Source of the DNA: an uncultured Lachnospiraceae bacterium | Lineage (GTDB): Bacteria; Bacillota; Clostridia; Lachnospirales; Lachnospiraceae | DNA length: 64,000 nt | Direction of reading: 5' to 3' | Assembly (NCBI GenBank): GCA_947167135.1 | Contig: CAMVGV010000004.1 | Coordinates: 17,618 to 81,617, forward strand | Shown: positions 1 to 8,636 of the stretch, piece after piece | Layout of the letters: each line of letters begins with the position of its first letter | Numbering within the stretch: position 1 is the stretch's first letter | The notes under the pieces: generated by a model | The model's database searches: none | Told to the model about the DNA's origin: nothing | The model's input: the letters and a program-made list of their open reading frames with translations, nothing else | Translations under genes and position numbers: made by a program

Positions 1-2
1 TC

Positions 3-89
3 CCCCTTCTTGATATGGCGCTTAAGGTTTATAACGAAATGATAACCTTTGACAGCTTAAGCGGCGGAGAGAGGTACAGGCTTTTATGA
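3..89 (+). CDS. C-terminal end of an upstream ORF (partial; probably same operon as cobK)
   Basis: Open frame from the window start ending ...GGERYRLL* at 87-89, overlapping the next ATG; product not identifiable. Confidence 0.4.
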   Translation, partial: PLLDMALKVYNEMITFDSLSGGERYRLL

Positions 90-841
90 GGGTGCTTCTT
101 TTCGGAGGAACCAGTGAGGGCAGGCTTTTAGCCTCATTCTTAAGTGAGAATGCTGTCGATACTCTCGTGAGCGTAGCTACAGCTTACGGAAGGGAGCTTC
201 TTAGGGAGGATCAGCATATTTCCGTAAGGACAGGAAGGCTTGACGAAGAGGGAATGCGGGAGCTTATTCCTTCCTTTGATCTGATCGTGGACGCGACCCA
301 CCCCTATGCGGTCCTCGCAAGTGAGAATATAAAGTCTGCGTCCTTAAAGGAGGGAGTAAGGTATCTAAGGCTTATCCGTGAGAGCGGGGTTTCTCCTGAG
401 ACCGGGGAAGAAGGCTTTGAGGCGGTTTTTGACAGCGTAGGGGAGGCGGCAGAGTATCTAAAGGGTACAGACGGGCGGATCTTCGTATCAACCGGAGCCA
501 AGGAGCTTCATAAATACTGCGTCATACCGGACTACGAAAAAAGGCTGGTGGTCAGAGTGCTTGGCACCGCGGAATCCCGTGAGATATGCAGGAAGCTTAA
601 GCTTTCAAGGGTGATATACGCCAAAGGCCCCTTTTCCTATGAAGAAAACCTGAAAGCCTTCAGGGAGAATCATGTAAGCTGGCTCGTGACCAAGGACGGC
701 GGCAGGGCAGGAGGCTTTAAGGAAAAACTTGACGCTGCGGAGGCTCTCGGGATAAGGACGGTGCTCATACGGAGACAGAGTGAGGAAGGGTATACGCTAA
801 GGGAGATCGGGGAGAAGATAATTGAGATGGTGTCATCCTGA
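86..841 (+). CDS. cobK: Precorrin-6A / cobalt-precorrin-6A reductase
   Basis: 251 aa; N-terminal LLFGGTSEGRLLA motif, VDATHPYA motif and C-terminal VTKDGGRAGGFKEKLDAA typical of CobK/CbiJ. Confidence 0.85.
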   Translation: MRVLLFGGTSEGRLLASFLSENAVDTLVSVATAYGRELLREDQHISVRTGRLDEEGMRELIPSFDLIVDATHPYAVLASENIKSASLKEGVRYLRLIRESGVSPETGEEGFEAVFDSVGEAAEYLKGTDGRIFVSTGAKELHKYCVIPDYEKRLVVRVLGTAESREICRKLKLSRVIYAKGPFSYEENLKAFRENHVSWLVTKDGGRAGGFKEKLDAAEALGIRTVLIRRQSEEGYTLREIGEKIIEMVSS

Positions 842-880
842 GCGTATCAGTGTCATCCTGAGCGAAGCAACAGGAAGGAT
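832..880. repeat. Dispersed TCATCCTGAGCG-type repeat (two adjacent partial copies)
   Basis: GTCATCCTGAGCG at 832-844 and 852-864, followed by AAGCAACAGGAAGGATCTTT; related copies near 30454, 46599-46670 and 50782-50930. Confidence 0.7.
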
Positions 881-904
881 CTTTGAAGAAGGAAGACTAA
901 GTTA

Positions 905-1672
905 ATGAACATAGACATAGACAGTTACGCAAGAGAGCAGTTCAGGCTGGATACAAACTGCAAAAGGGAAAATGAATACGGCATCATGATAAATGAGAGC
1001 GCAGAGCTTCCGGGAGCAAGGCTCGTTGACAATGTCTCACCTTTTTTCCGTGCCATCATATATAAGGGTGATGCCTATATAATGGCGGATCCGAAGATAA
1101 TCGACCGGGTCAGGGAAAAGTATTCGGACTATAAGGTGGAGTGGTTCTGTAAGTTCGAGAACTTAAGAGAGCTTGACAGGATGCTTAATGAATTTGGGTT
1201 TGAGATAATGGATACCCATGTATATATGCTGCCGGACCCGTCTTTCACCGACAATGAGTATGAGGATATACCCTTCGATGAATACTGGCTCTACGATAAG
1301 GAGATAGCGGAGTGGAGGGAAAGGTACGGAGAAGACAATCCTTTCAGGCATGCACTGGTTTTTTCGAAGAGGCAGCCGGACAGAATAGGGCTCTTACTTA
1401 CGGAGAAGGGGGATAAGGAGAGGATCGCTGGGATGTCCGGGGTTTCGGAGGACGGGAAGAATCTCTGGCAGATCGGGATAGATGTGCAGCCGGAGTTCAG
1501 GGGCCATGGCCTTGCGGTCTACCTCACGGAAAAAATGAAAAAGAAGGTTTTTGAAAGGGGGCATATCCCCTTCTACGGAACCAGTGAGAGCCATTCCCTT
1601 TCACTGGATACCGGCATACGCTCGGGCTTTCTCCCGGCCTGGACAGAGGTATACGTGAGGGTCATCACCTGA
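905..1672 (+). CDS. GNAT-family N-acetyltransferase
   Basis: C-terminal half contains QIGIDVQPEFRGHGLAVYLTEKM, a GNAT motif A-like signature. Confidence 0.75.
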   Translation: MNIDIDSYAREQFRLDTNCKRENEYGIMINESAELPGARLVDNVSPFFRAIIYKGDAYIMADPKIIDRVREKYSDYKVEWFCKFENLRELDRMLNEFGFEIMDTHVYMLPDPSFTDNEYEDIPFDEYWLYDKEIAEWRERYGEDNPFRHALVFSKRQPDRIGLLLTEKGDKERIAGMSGVSEDGKNLWQIGIDVQPEFRGHGLAVYLTEKMKKKVFERGHIPFYGTSESHSLSLDTGIRSGFLPAWTEVYVRVIT

Positions 1673-1704
1673 TACAAGCGCTGATATAAGCAGACCCTAA
1701 AGCC

Positions 1705-1734
1705 TTGCATTTTGCGGAAGGAATGGTGTATAAT
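1705..1734 (+). promoter_or_regulatory. Putative sigma-A promoter upstream of rho
   Basis: TTGCAT - 18 nt - TATAAT, 96 nt before the rho ATG. Confidence 0.55.
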
Positions 1735-1829
1735 GCAAGTCGTTCAATATTTCGTTTGCCGGGAAAGGAAATGATCTGTTTCCCGTCGGTGTTCCGTTTA
1801 TCCGGAAAAAACCCAGAAAAAGAGGATGT

Positions 1830-3221
1830 ATGAGAGAAAAACTAGAGACACTACCGTTAGCGCAATTAAAGGAGCTGGCTAAGTCCAGAGGCATTAAGGG
1901 CATTTCCACCATGAAAAAGAGTGAGATAATAGATCTCCTGGTGGAAGAGGCCGACAAGATGGAAAGGGAGGATGCTGCCAAAAGGGAAAAGGAGGCTCAG
2001 GCTTCCAAAAGTGAAGGCAGATCAGAAAAGGCGGAAAAGGAAGAGGGGGACTCCTCCGAGATCGAAAGGATCTCGCAGGAGAAGGAGGCTCTTGACTCCG
2101 GTGAGACTGCCGACGGCATACTGGAGGTTATGGCTGACGGTTACGGCTTCATAAGATGTGAAAACTATCTGCCGGGAGAGAATGATGTATATGTCGCCCC
2201 GAGCCAGATACGGAGGTTCAATCTGAAGACCGGGGACATCATAGTGGGAAATACCAGGGTAAAGACCCAGGGTGAGAAGTTCTCGGCGCTTCTATATGTG
2301 AAGACCGTGAACGGCTATTCCCCTGCGGAGGCCCAGCACAGGTATAATTTTGAGGATATGACACCCATATTCCCGGATCAGAGGCTGAACCTGGAGAGCG
2401 GCAACAACAATATGGCCATGAGGATGATGGATCTCATTAGCCCTGTGGGCAAGGGACAGAGAGGAATGATAGTCTCCCCTCCGAAGGCCGGAAAGACCAC
2501 TTTATTAAAGAATATTGCAAAGGCGGTCACAAAGTCCTATCCGGATATAAGGCTTATAATCCTCCTTATCGACGAGCGTCCCGAGGAGGTTACGGATATA
2601 AAAGAATCCATTCAGGGAAAGAATGTGGAGGTCATATATTCGACCTTTGACGAGCTGCCGGAGCATCATAAGAGGGTTTCGGAAATGGTCATTGAGAGGG
2701 CAAGGAGGCTGGTCGAGCATAAGCAGGACGTTATGATACTCCTTGATTCCATCACAAGGCTTGCAAGAGCCTATAACCTTACTGTTCCGCCTTCCGGAAG
2801 GACGCTGTCCGGTGGTCTTGATCCCGCAGCACTGCATATGCCGAAGAGATTTTTCGGTGCTGCCCGTAATATGAGAGAGGGCGGAAGCCTGACCGTTCTT
2901 GCCACAGCACTTGTGGATACCGGAAGCAAGATGGATGATGTGGTGTACGAGGAATTCAAGGGTACGGGAAATATGGAAATGGTGCTGAACAGGAAGCTGC
3001 AGGAAAAGAGGGTATTCCCCGCCATTGATCTTCAGAAATCCAGCACCCGGCGCGACGACCTTCTCCTTACCAGGGAGGAGCAGGAGGCTGCTGACATCAT
3101 TCATAAGGCGCTGAACGGGCTGAAAAGTGATGATGCAACGGAGAAGCTCATAGACCTCTTCAGTCATACGAGAAACAACAGGGAATTCATAGACATGGTA
3201 AAGAAGATAAGGTTCTTCTGA
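1830..3221 (+). CDS. rho: Transcription termination factor Rho
   Basis: Rho_N-like LAQLKELAKSRGIKGISTMKKSEIIDLL, CSD-like GYGFIRCENYLPGENDVYV, Walker A PPKAGKTTL, LLDSITRLARAYN, and GGLDPAALHMPKRFFGAARN. Confidence 0.97.
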   Translation: MREKLETLPLAQLKELAKSRGIKGISTMKKSEIIDLLVEEADKMEREDAAKREKEAQASKSEGRSEKAEKEEGDSSEIERISQEKEALDSGETADGILEVMADGYGFIRCENYLPGENDVYVAPSQIRRFNLKTGDIIVGNTRVKTQGEKFSALLYVKTVNGYSPAEAQHRYNFEDMTPIFPDQRLNLESGNNNMAMRMMDLISPVGKGQRGMIVSPPKAGKTTLLKNIAKAVTKSYPDIRLIILLIDERPEEVTDIKESIQGKNVEVIYSTFDELPEHHKRVSEMVIERARRLVEHKQDVMILLDSITRLARAYNLTVPPSGRTLSGGLDPAALHMPKRFFGAARNMREGGSLTVLATALVDTGSKMDDVVYEEFKGTGNMEMVLNRKLQEKRVFPAIDLQKSSTRRDDLLLTREEQEAADIIHKALNGLKSDDATEKLIDLFSHTRNNREFIDMVKKIRFF

Positions 3222-3995
3222 TCACAGACCTTTATAATGTTTTGAGAGATAGAAGGACAGGAGGAAGAGACCGATAGTCTCGGAAGCGTGGCAGACCACG
3301 GAGGTCCAGACGAGACCGATGTCACGGCCCATTATGTTTACCGTCTGCATATCGAACAGAGCGAAGACCAGCAGGAATATGAGAAGGACCGAAAGCGAGG
3401 AAAGCTTTAAAATCCTGTCATTCAGGAATATCCCGGTTATGAACACACCGAGAAGGATGGATGAGAGTATCTCCTGATATTTGAAGCCATGGGTCATATT
3501 GTAGAGCATTACAAAGAAATTAGCGGAAACGGTGCTTCCGTTATACAGGGCAAGCATCAAAAGGGATGTGAATCTCCTGTACATCAGGGAGGTAAAGAGG
3601 TACAAAAGCTCCGCTCCGGTAAAGATCACGGCCCAGAGCTCAATGAGATTTTTTATTGAGGTCACGGAAAGGGAGGCGATGTTTTCACCGAAGAATTCCT
3701 CCTGCAGAGACCCCATAGCTTTCCGGTCATCCTCCGGGATCACATCAATATAGCGGGTCAGTTTTTTCCAGGAGTTAAAGAACAGCACAAATGTAAGTAT
3801 TATCTGCACTGCAGAGATCAGAAACTGGGAACGCCAGAGCACGATATCGATCATATCGGGACTCAGGGGCGTTCCTTTTTTCAGCATGAGCCGGAGAATG
3901 CCCTCAAAGATGGCCGCAATGATCTTTAAGAGCGCGACATTCCTTATTGCCCCGGACAGTATGTGTATTCTTGGATTAATGTACATACGGATCAA
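3222..3995 (-). CDS. Hypothetical polytopic membrane protein
   Basis: 257 aa with several hydrophobic segments; convergent with rho, stop codons abut. Confidence 0.6.
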   Translation of the reverse strand: MIRMYINPRIHILSGAIRNVALLKIIAAIFEGILRLMLKKGTPLSPDMIDIVLWRSQFLISAVQIILTFVLFFNSWKKLTRYIDVIPEDDRKAMGSLQEEFFGENIASLSVTSIKNLIELWAVIFTGAELLYLFTSLMYRRFTSLLMLALYNGSTVSANFFVMLYNMTHGFKYQEILSSILLGVFITGIFLNDRILKLSSLSVLLIFLLVFALFDMQTVNIMGRDIGLVWTSVVCHASETIGLFLLSFYLSKHYKGL

Positions 3996-4034
3996 TAAAA
4001 ACGATGCTTCGGTACCTTTGGTGACAGGATGATT

Positions 4035-4134
4035 ATAACATGATTAAAGCGCCAAAAGTAATTGTCACCATCCGTATTTAATCAAAATGTGACTTTTGGC
4101 GTCCGGATCATAACATGATTAAAGCGCCAAAAGT
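4035..4134. repeat. Small MITE-like inverted/direct repeat element
   Basis: 25-bp direct repeat ATAACATGATTAAAGCGCCAAAAGT at 4035-4059 and 4110-4134, with inverted ACTTTTGGCGTCCGGATCATA at 4092-4112. Confidence 0.6.
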
Positions 4135-4404
4135 CAAAGTGCCAGACAGCCGCTTTTCTCGTACAAAATAATAAGCAGTGATAGAAATGCCTATAATAGG
4201 GCTGTCCGGATGCATAAGGATTTCCGCAGCTCTGGCATTGCTTGAACTAAAATGAACTAAACGGCGGGAAAAGGCTACTATATTTAAAAAAAATAGTGAA
4301 ATTCTGCTGAAATATGATAAAATAAATTGTATTTTTTTAAATATCTTTCAGCGGATCCTGATTATGCCTCAGAAAGTTTAACTTTCGGGAAGCGGGGGTT
4401 TGAT

Positions 4405-7400
4405 ATGTTTAGGAAGAAATGGAGTAAATTAAGTTCGTTCAGAAAAAAGGCTTTTGCAGCCACACTTTCGGTGGCAGTGCTAAGCAGCACCCTTAATATC
4501 GGGAGCTATATTGCCAATGCGGATACCTCCGTGAACGGAAGGGTCATAACCTCCTTTGAGGAACTGCCGGAGGATATTTCATATCAGTATCTCCCTATCG
4601 GTTCCAAAAAGAAGGATATACAATTCCCTGATGAATTGAGGGTCACCCTTTATTCGGATAAAGAGGAAAAAGAGGACACTTCTACGGAAGAAACTACCGA
4701 AGCGGCTACTGAAGCGGCTACAGAGGCTGCTACCGAAGCGGCTACAGAGGCGGCTACAGAGGCTGCCACCGAAGCGGCTACAGAGGCTGCCACGGAGGAG
4801 GTTTCTTCAACAGAGGCTTCGGAGGAAGAAAGCTCAACCGAAGAGACTCCTTCGGAAAGCACGGATGAGAACAGTACCCGACCCACGGAGAATCCTGCTC
4901 AGGAGGAAACGGCTCCTTCAACGGAGAATGAGGCAGACAGTGATGCAGCTGACAAAAACAGCACTGATGCGGATAATGCTGTCACTGAAGACAATACAGA
5001 CAGCGGAAATGATGATACTGAGAGTGGAAGTGACGACAACAGCAGCGGAAATGATGACAGCAGCGGAAACGAAGACGCCGACAGCGGAAATGATGATACT
5101 TCCGGCGACGGAGGAAACGATAGCAGTGATGAAGCGCAGAGCAGCAGTGGTGAAGAAAGTGACGGAAGCGGCTCCGGGAGTACGGACAGCACCGGAACAG
5201 GTGATGATCAGGGAAGCAGCGGCAGCGAGGAAAACAGCGGTGATGCCGGAAGCTCCACGGGAGAGCCTTCCGCAAGCGCTATAGTGGACAGCATATTAAC
5301 CGCATTTGGCCCGGTCAGGGTATATGCTGCGGAAGAAGACGAAGAGCTTCACCTTCTTTCTGAAGGGGAGGAACGGGTCCTGAAGGATGTAAGCTGGAAT
5401 ATCGACAGGGACAGGAGTGAATACGGCACATATTTCCAGGCTGTGAGAGAGGGAGACAGGTTCGTATTCGTGCCGGATATAAAGGCTTACGGCCTGACCT
5501 CGGACGTTGAGCTTCCGGAGATAACCGTTGTCATCACGGAGGCGGAGGAGGAAGCCTCTACCGAAGAGGAAAAAGAGACGGATACTGACATGGAAGGCGG
5601 AGAAAAGACCGGGGAAACCGCCGGAGACACTGTGAGCGCCGATGATATTGAGAATGAAGACAACGCCTTAAGAGAAGAGGATAAGGACACGGATGATATC
5701 GGTAATACCGATGAATCCGTCAGCGCAGATGACGTCGGGAACGCCGATGAAACCGGGACTTCCGAAGGTGCGGAAGAAAAGGATCCCGGGAATTGGCCGG
5801 AATTCAAAGAGTTTTCGGTCGTGGGAGGAACAAAGATCTCTCTGAGCGCACCGGAAGGGGTCTTTCCTGCCGGAGCGGTACTGAAAGTAAGGAAGATCGA
5901 AGGATCCGAAGGTGAGAGGATAGAGGATACCGTCCTTGGAGACGGGGAAAATCCGGAGGAGAGATCCGGGGATGTTATGTCCTTTGATATTACTATCCTC
6001 GACAAAGACGGTAATGAGATACAGCCTGATACCAGGTATGGAAACGTGAAGGTAAGCTTCTCCATAGCGGACAGTGCAGACAGAGAAGTAAAGGTATATC
6101 ACCTTGATGACTCCCTACAGAGTGCGGAGGAGCTGAGTACGCAGGTTGATATGAATGAGGGAACCGCAAGCGTAAATGCGGATCACTTTTCCATATATGC
6201 GGTGAGGGGCGCTGCGGCTTCTGTTGGCAATGAAGGTTTTAATTTTGAGGGGTATGACGTGGTATATGATGGCGGAGCCTATCCTACCGTCAGTCACAAT
6301 GAGTATTATGAGAAGCATAAGGATCAAGTGTCATTCAGGCTTAACGGTCTTGATAACGACAATCCGGTGATGACCGATGTCGGAGAGTATGTGACTGAAA
6401 TCATCAATAAATCAACAAAGAAAACGGAGCAGAAGGTCACTTCGCATGTTACAAAGAGATCATTTAAGGATAACGTCATAGTGGAGGCATCGGATTCGGT
6501 ATATAAGGGAGTGCCGATAGAGGATGTTGTTGTAACAGATAAGAGTCTTAATAATAAGGTTCTGAAAAGAGATGTGGATTATACCGCCCAGTTCTTTAAT
6601 AATGTAAATCCCGGACAGGCATCCGTCACCGTATCCGGAGCGAATAACTACGAGGGAAAGGGATCGGTTACATTCAAAATTTATCAGGCTACAGCGGACG
6701 TGAAGCTTTTGTATAACGGTAAAAGCGAGATCGCTGAATGGTATAAGGACAGCGTTGATATTTCTGCCGAAGGATATACCGTTGCGGGAGAAGCTGCCGG
6801 TCCGTATTCGAAAACCTATAAGATGACCGGCAATGGTAAGGGTGTATCAAAGGGAGTCTACGTAAAGGTTTCCGGTAACGGAGCCGTGGTTACAGCTATG
6901 GCGGGACCCGTCAATTTTGACAGCACGGCACCCACGGGAAAGATAAAGGTCAACGATAAGAGCTATACCAAGCTTCAGGACAGCAAAAAGACAGAGGCCT
7001 ATGTAAAGGAAGGAAAGAAGATCACCATTACCGGGGAGGATTCCGGAGGATCAGGTGTATCAAAGATCCAGTTCTTTATCGCCAATAAGTGCTACACCAC
7101 AAAGAGTGATCTTGACAGCGCCGTAAAGGACGATAAGAACGGCTGGGAGGACTATGATAGTTCTTCGAAACCCGGATTAAAGGAGAATAAGCTGAACTTT
7201 GTCTATGCAAAGATCACGGATAAGGTGGGTAATGAGTACTATGTCTCCAGCAAGGGAATTTGGTACGACAATAAGAAGCCGGAGATCGAATCCGCAAAGT
7301 CTACTCCCGAGGATACCAGGGCCACGGTTGAGGTGAAGGGCAGTGACAGCGAAAGCGGTGTGAAATACTTTTATTGCAAGGTGCTGCCAAAGAAGGACAA

Positions 7401-8571
7401 GAAGCCGAAGGATGAGGCTATAAAGAGCAGCGGGATAAGAAATGAGGACGGCAAATTTGATATCGACGGCCTCAAGGCGCAGACTGCCTATGTGGCATAC
7501 TGTGTGATCGAGGACAAGGCCGGAAACTTAAGTGATATTAAGGAAGCAAAGATAAGTACCAAGGAAGCAAAGGATAAGAAAGACGGAGACGCAGCTTCCG
7601 GAGGCGCAGCAGGCGGAGCCGGAGGCTCAGGCGGAGCGGCAGGAGCAGGCGGAGCCGGAGGAGCAGGCGGCGCAGGAGGTTCAGGCGGAGCCGGAGAAGA
7701 CAAGGGAAAGAAGACCGTTGATGAAAGAGTAAAGGCTGCCGAGGACAAGAAGGCTGCCGAAGAAAACGGTGAGGAGGATAAAAAGGACGACGACATACCT
7801 GACAGGATACCCTATATAGAGGATGCATCAGACGGTATCCTCATAGGAAGAGAGAAAACGGCAGGCTGGGATAAGATTGAGACCGAGGCAGGCAATGCCG
7901 AAGATCCGGCAAGGATCACCATTAATATGAACGGAGCCACCGAGGTTCCCAAGTCTATGCTTCAGAAGATGTCAGACAGGGATGTGACCGTCTGCTTCGA
8001 CCTCAATGAGGATCTGAAATGGACGGTTAACGGTTTGAGCTTCGGCGGGGATCCGGAGAAAGACATAGATCTCGGGGTAAGGCTTAATACGAAGAATATC
8101 CCTTCGTCCATAGTTAACCAGGTGGCGGATGTATATCCCCATACCAACATTACATTAAATCATGACGGTGAATTCGGGTTTACGGCCATCCTAAGCATCA
8201 ATATGGGACGGGACAATAAGGGACTGTTTGCCAACCTGTACTACTACAATGATGAAAACAACAGTATGGAGTTTGTCTCATCCTCAGAGGTGGACAGAAA
8301 CGGGAATGCCCTGTTCGAGTTCACGCACGCGTCGGATTATACGGTGATAGTGAGGGGAGACCAGCTGACGGAACAAAGCGCGGCAGCTCTCTCTGCAGGC
8401 GGAAGCAACGGAGACAGGGGAGAGAATACATACAGTGAACCTGTGAATGTGCCGAAAAGCGGTAATCGGATATGGCTTATTATCATCTCGGTTGTGAGCA
8501 TACTGCTCTGCGGGTTGATCTTATTCATGCCGGATCCAAACAAAAAAAGAAAAGGTGTTTTACTTAGCTAA
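4405..8571 (+). CDS. Large secreted/cell-surface protein with Ig-like (MBG-like) region and C-terminal membrane anchor
   Basis: ORF opens at 4327; MFRKKWSKLSSFRKKAFAATLSVAVLSSTLNIGSYIANADT from 4405 is a better signal-peptide start. Acidic/Ser-rich low complexity, MBG-like VNPGQASVTVSGANNYEGKGSVTFKIY, C-term VPKSGN-IWLIIISVVSILLCGLILF-KKRK. Confidence 0.8.
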   Translation: MFRKKWSKLSSFRKKAFAATLSVAVLSSTLNIGSYIANADTSVNGRVITSFEELPEDISYQYLPIGSKKKDIQFPDELRVTLYSDKEEKEDTSTEETTEAATEAATEAATEAATEAATEAATEAATEAATEEVSSTEASEEESSTEETPSESTDENSTRPTENPAQEETAPSTENEADSDAADKNSTDADNAVTEDNTDSGNDDTESGSDDNSSGNDDSSGNEDADSGNDDTSGDGGNDSSDEAQSSSGEESDGSGSGSTDSTGTGDDQGSSGSEENSGDAGSSTGEPSASAIVDSILTAFGPVRVYAAEEDEELHLLSEGEERVLKDVSWNIDRDRSEYGTYFQAVREGDRFVFVPDIKAYGLTSDVELPEITVVITEAEEEASTEEEKETDTDMEGGEKTGETAGDTVSADDIENEDNALREEDKDTDDIGNTDESVSADDVGNADETGTSEGAEEKDPGNWPEFKEFSVVGGTKISLSAPEGVFPAGAVLKVRKIEGSEGERIEDTVLGDGENPEERSGDVMSFDITILDKDGNEIQPDTRYGNVKVSFSIADSADREVKVYHLDDSLQSAEELSTQVDMNEGTASVNADHFSIYAVRGAAASVGNEGFNFEGYDVVYDGGAYPTVSHNEYYEKHKDQVSFRLNGLDNDNPVMTDVGEYVTEIINKSTKKTEQKVTSHVTKRSFKDNVIVEASDSVYKGVPIEDVVVTDKSLNNKVLKRDVDYTAQFFNNVNPGQASVTVSGANNYEGKGSVTFKIYQATADVKLLYNGKSEIAEWYKDSVDISAEGYTVAGEAAGPYSKTYKMTGNGKGVSKGVYVKVSGNGAVVTAMAGPVNFDSTAPTGKIKVNDKSYTKLQDSKKTEAYVKEGKKITITGEDSGGSGVSKIQFFIANKCYTTKSDLDSAVKDDKNGWEDYDSSSKPGLKENKLNFVYAKITDKVGNEYYVSSKGIWYDNKKPEIESAKSTPEDTRATVEVKGSDSESGVKYFYCKVLPKKDKKPKDEAIKSSGIRNEDGKFDIDGLKAQTAYVAYCVIEDKAGNLSDIKEAKISTKEAKDKKDGDAASGGAAGGAGGSGGAAGAGGAGGAGGAGGSGGAGEDKGKKTVDERVKAAEDKKAAEENGEEDKKDDDIPDRIPYIEDASDGILIGREKTAGWDKIETEAGNAEDPARITINMNGATEVPKSMLQKMSDRDVTVCFDLNEDLKWTVNGLSFGGDPEKDIDLGVRLNTKNIPSSIVNQVADVYPHTNITLNHDGEFGFTAILSINMGRDNKGLFANLYYYNDENNSMEFVSSSEVDRNGNALFEFTHASDYTVIVRGDQLTEQSAAALSAGGSNGDRGENTYSEPVNVPKSGNRIWLIIISVVSILLCGLILFMPDPNKKRKGVLLS
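4696..4791 (+). repeat. 12-bp in-frame tandem repeat encoding (TEAA)x8
   Basis: Eight consecutive Thr-Glu-Ala-Ala units read directly from the sequence. Confidence 0.9.
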
Positions 8572-8584
8572 AGGGAGAGAGACC

Positions 8585-8604
8585 GGCCGGTAAGTGATCC
8601 GGCC
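8585..8604 (+). promoter_or_regulatory. Intergenic hairpin GGCCGG-N8-CCGGCC
   Basis: Perfect 6-bp arms between the surface-protein gene and the next ORF; no obvious U-tract. Confidence 0.45.
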
Positions 8605-8636
8605 TTACAGAAAGAAAGGAGAGGCATCGGCAAAAC

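Noticed and set aside
2505-3167. 220-aa minus-strand ORF inside rho
   Set aside because: Fully antisense to a highly conserved gene; no recognisable motifs.
4340-4404. Possible c-di-GMP riboswitch-like leader (TTCGGGAAGCGGGGGTTTGAT)
   Set aside because: Required conserved GCAAA-type core and paired helices are not evident.
4650-5275. Minus-strand Ser/Ala/Val-rich ORFs and the +2 frame ORF 4865..5284
   Set aside because: Shadows of the acidic repetitive coding region of the surface protein.
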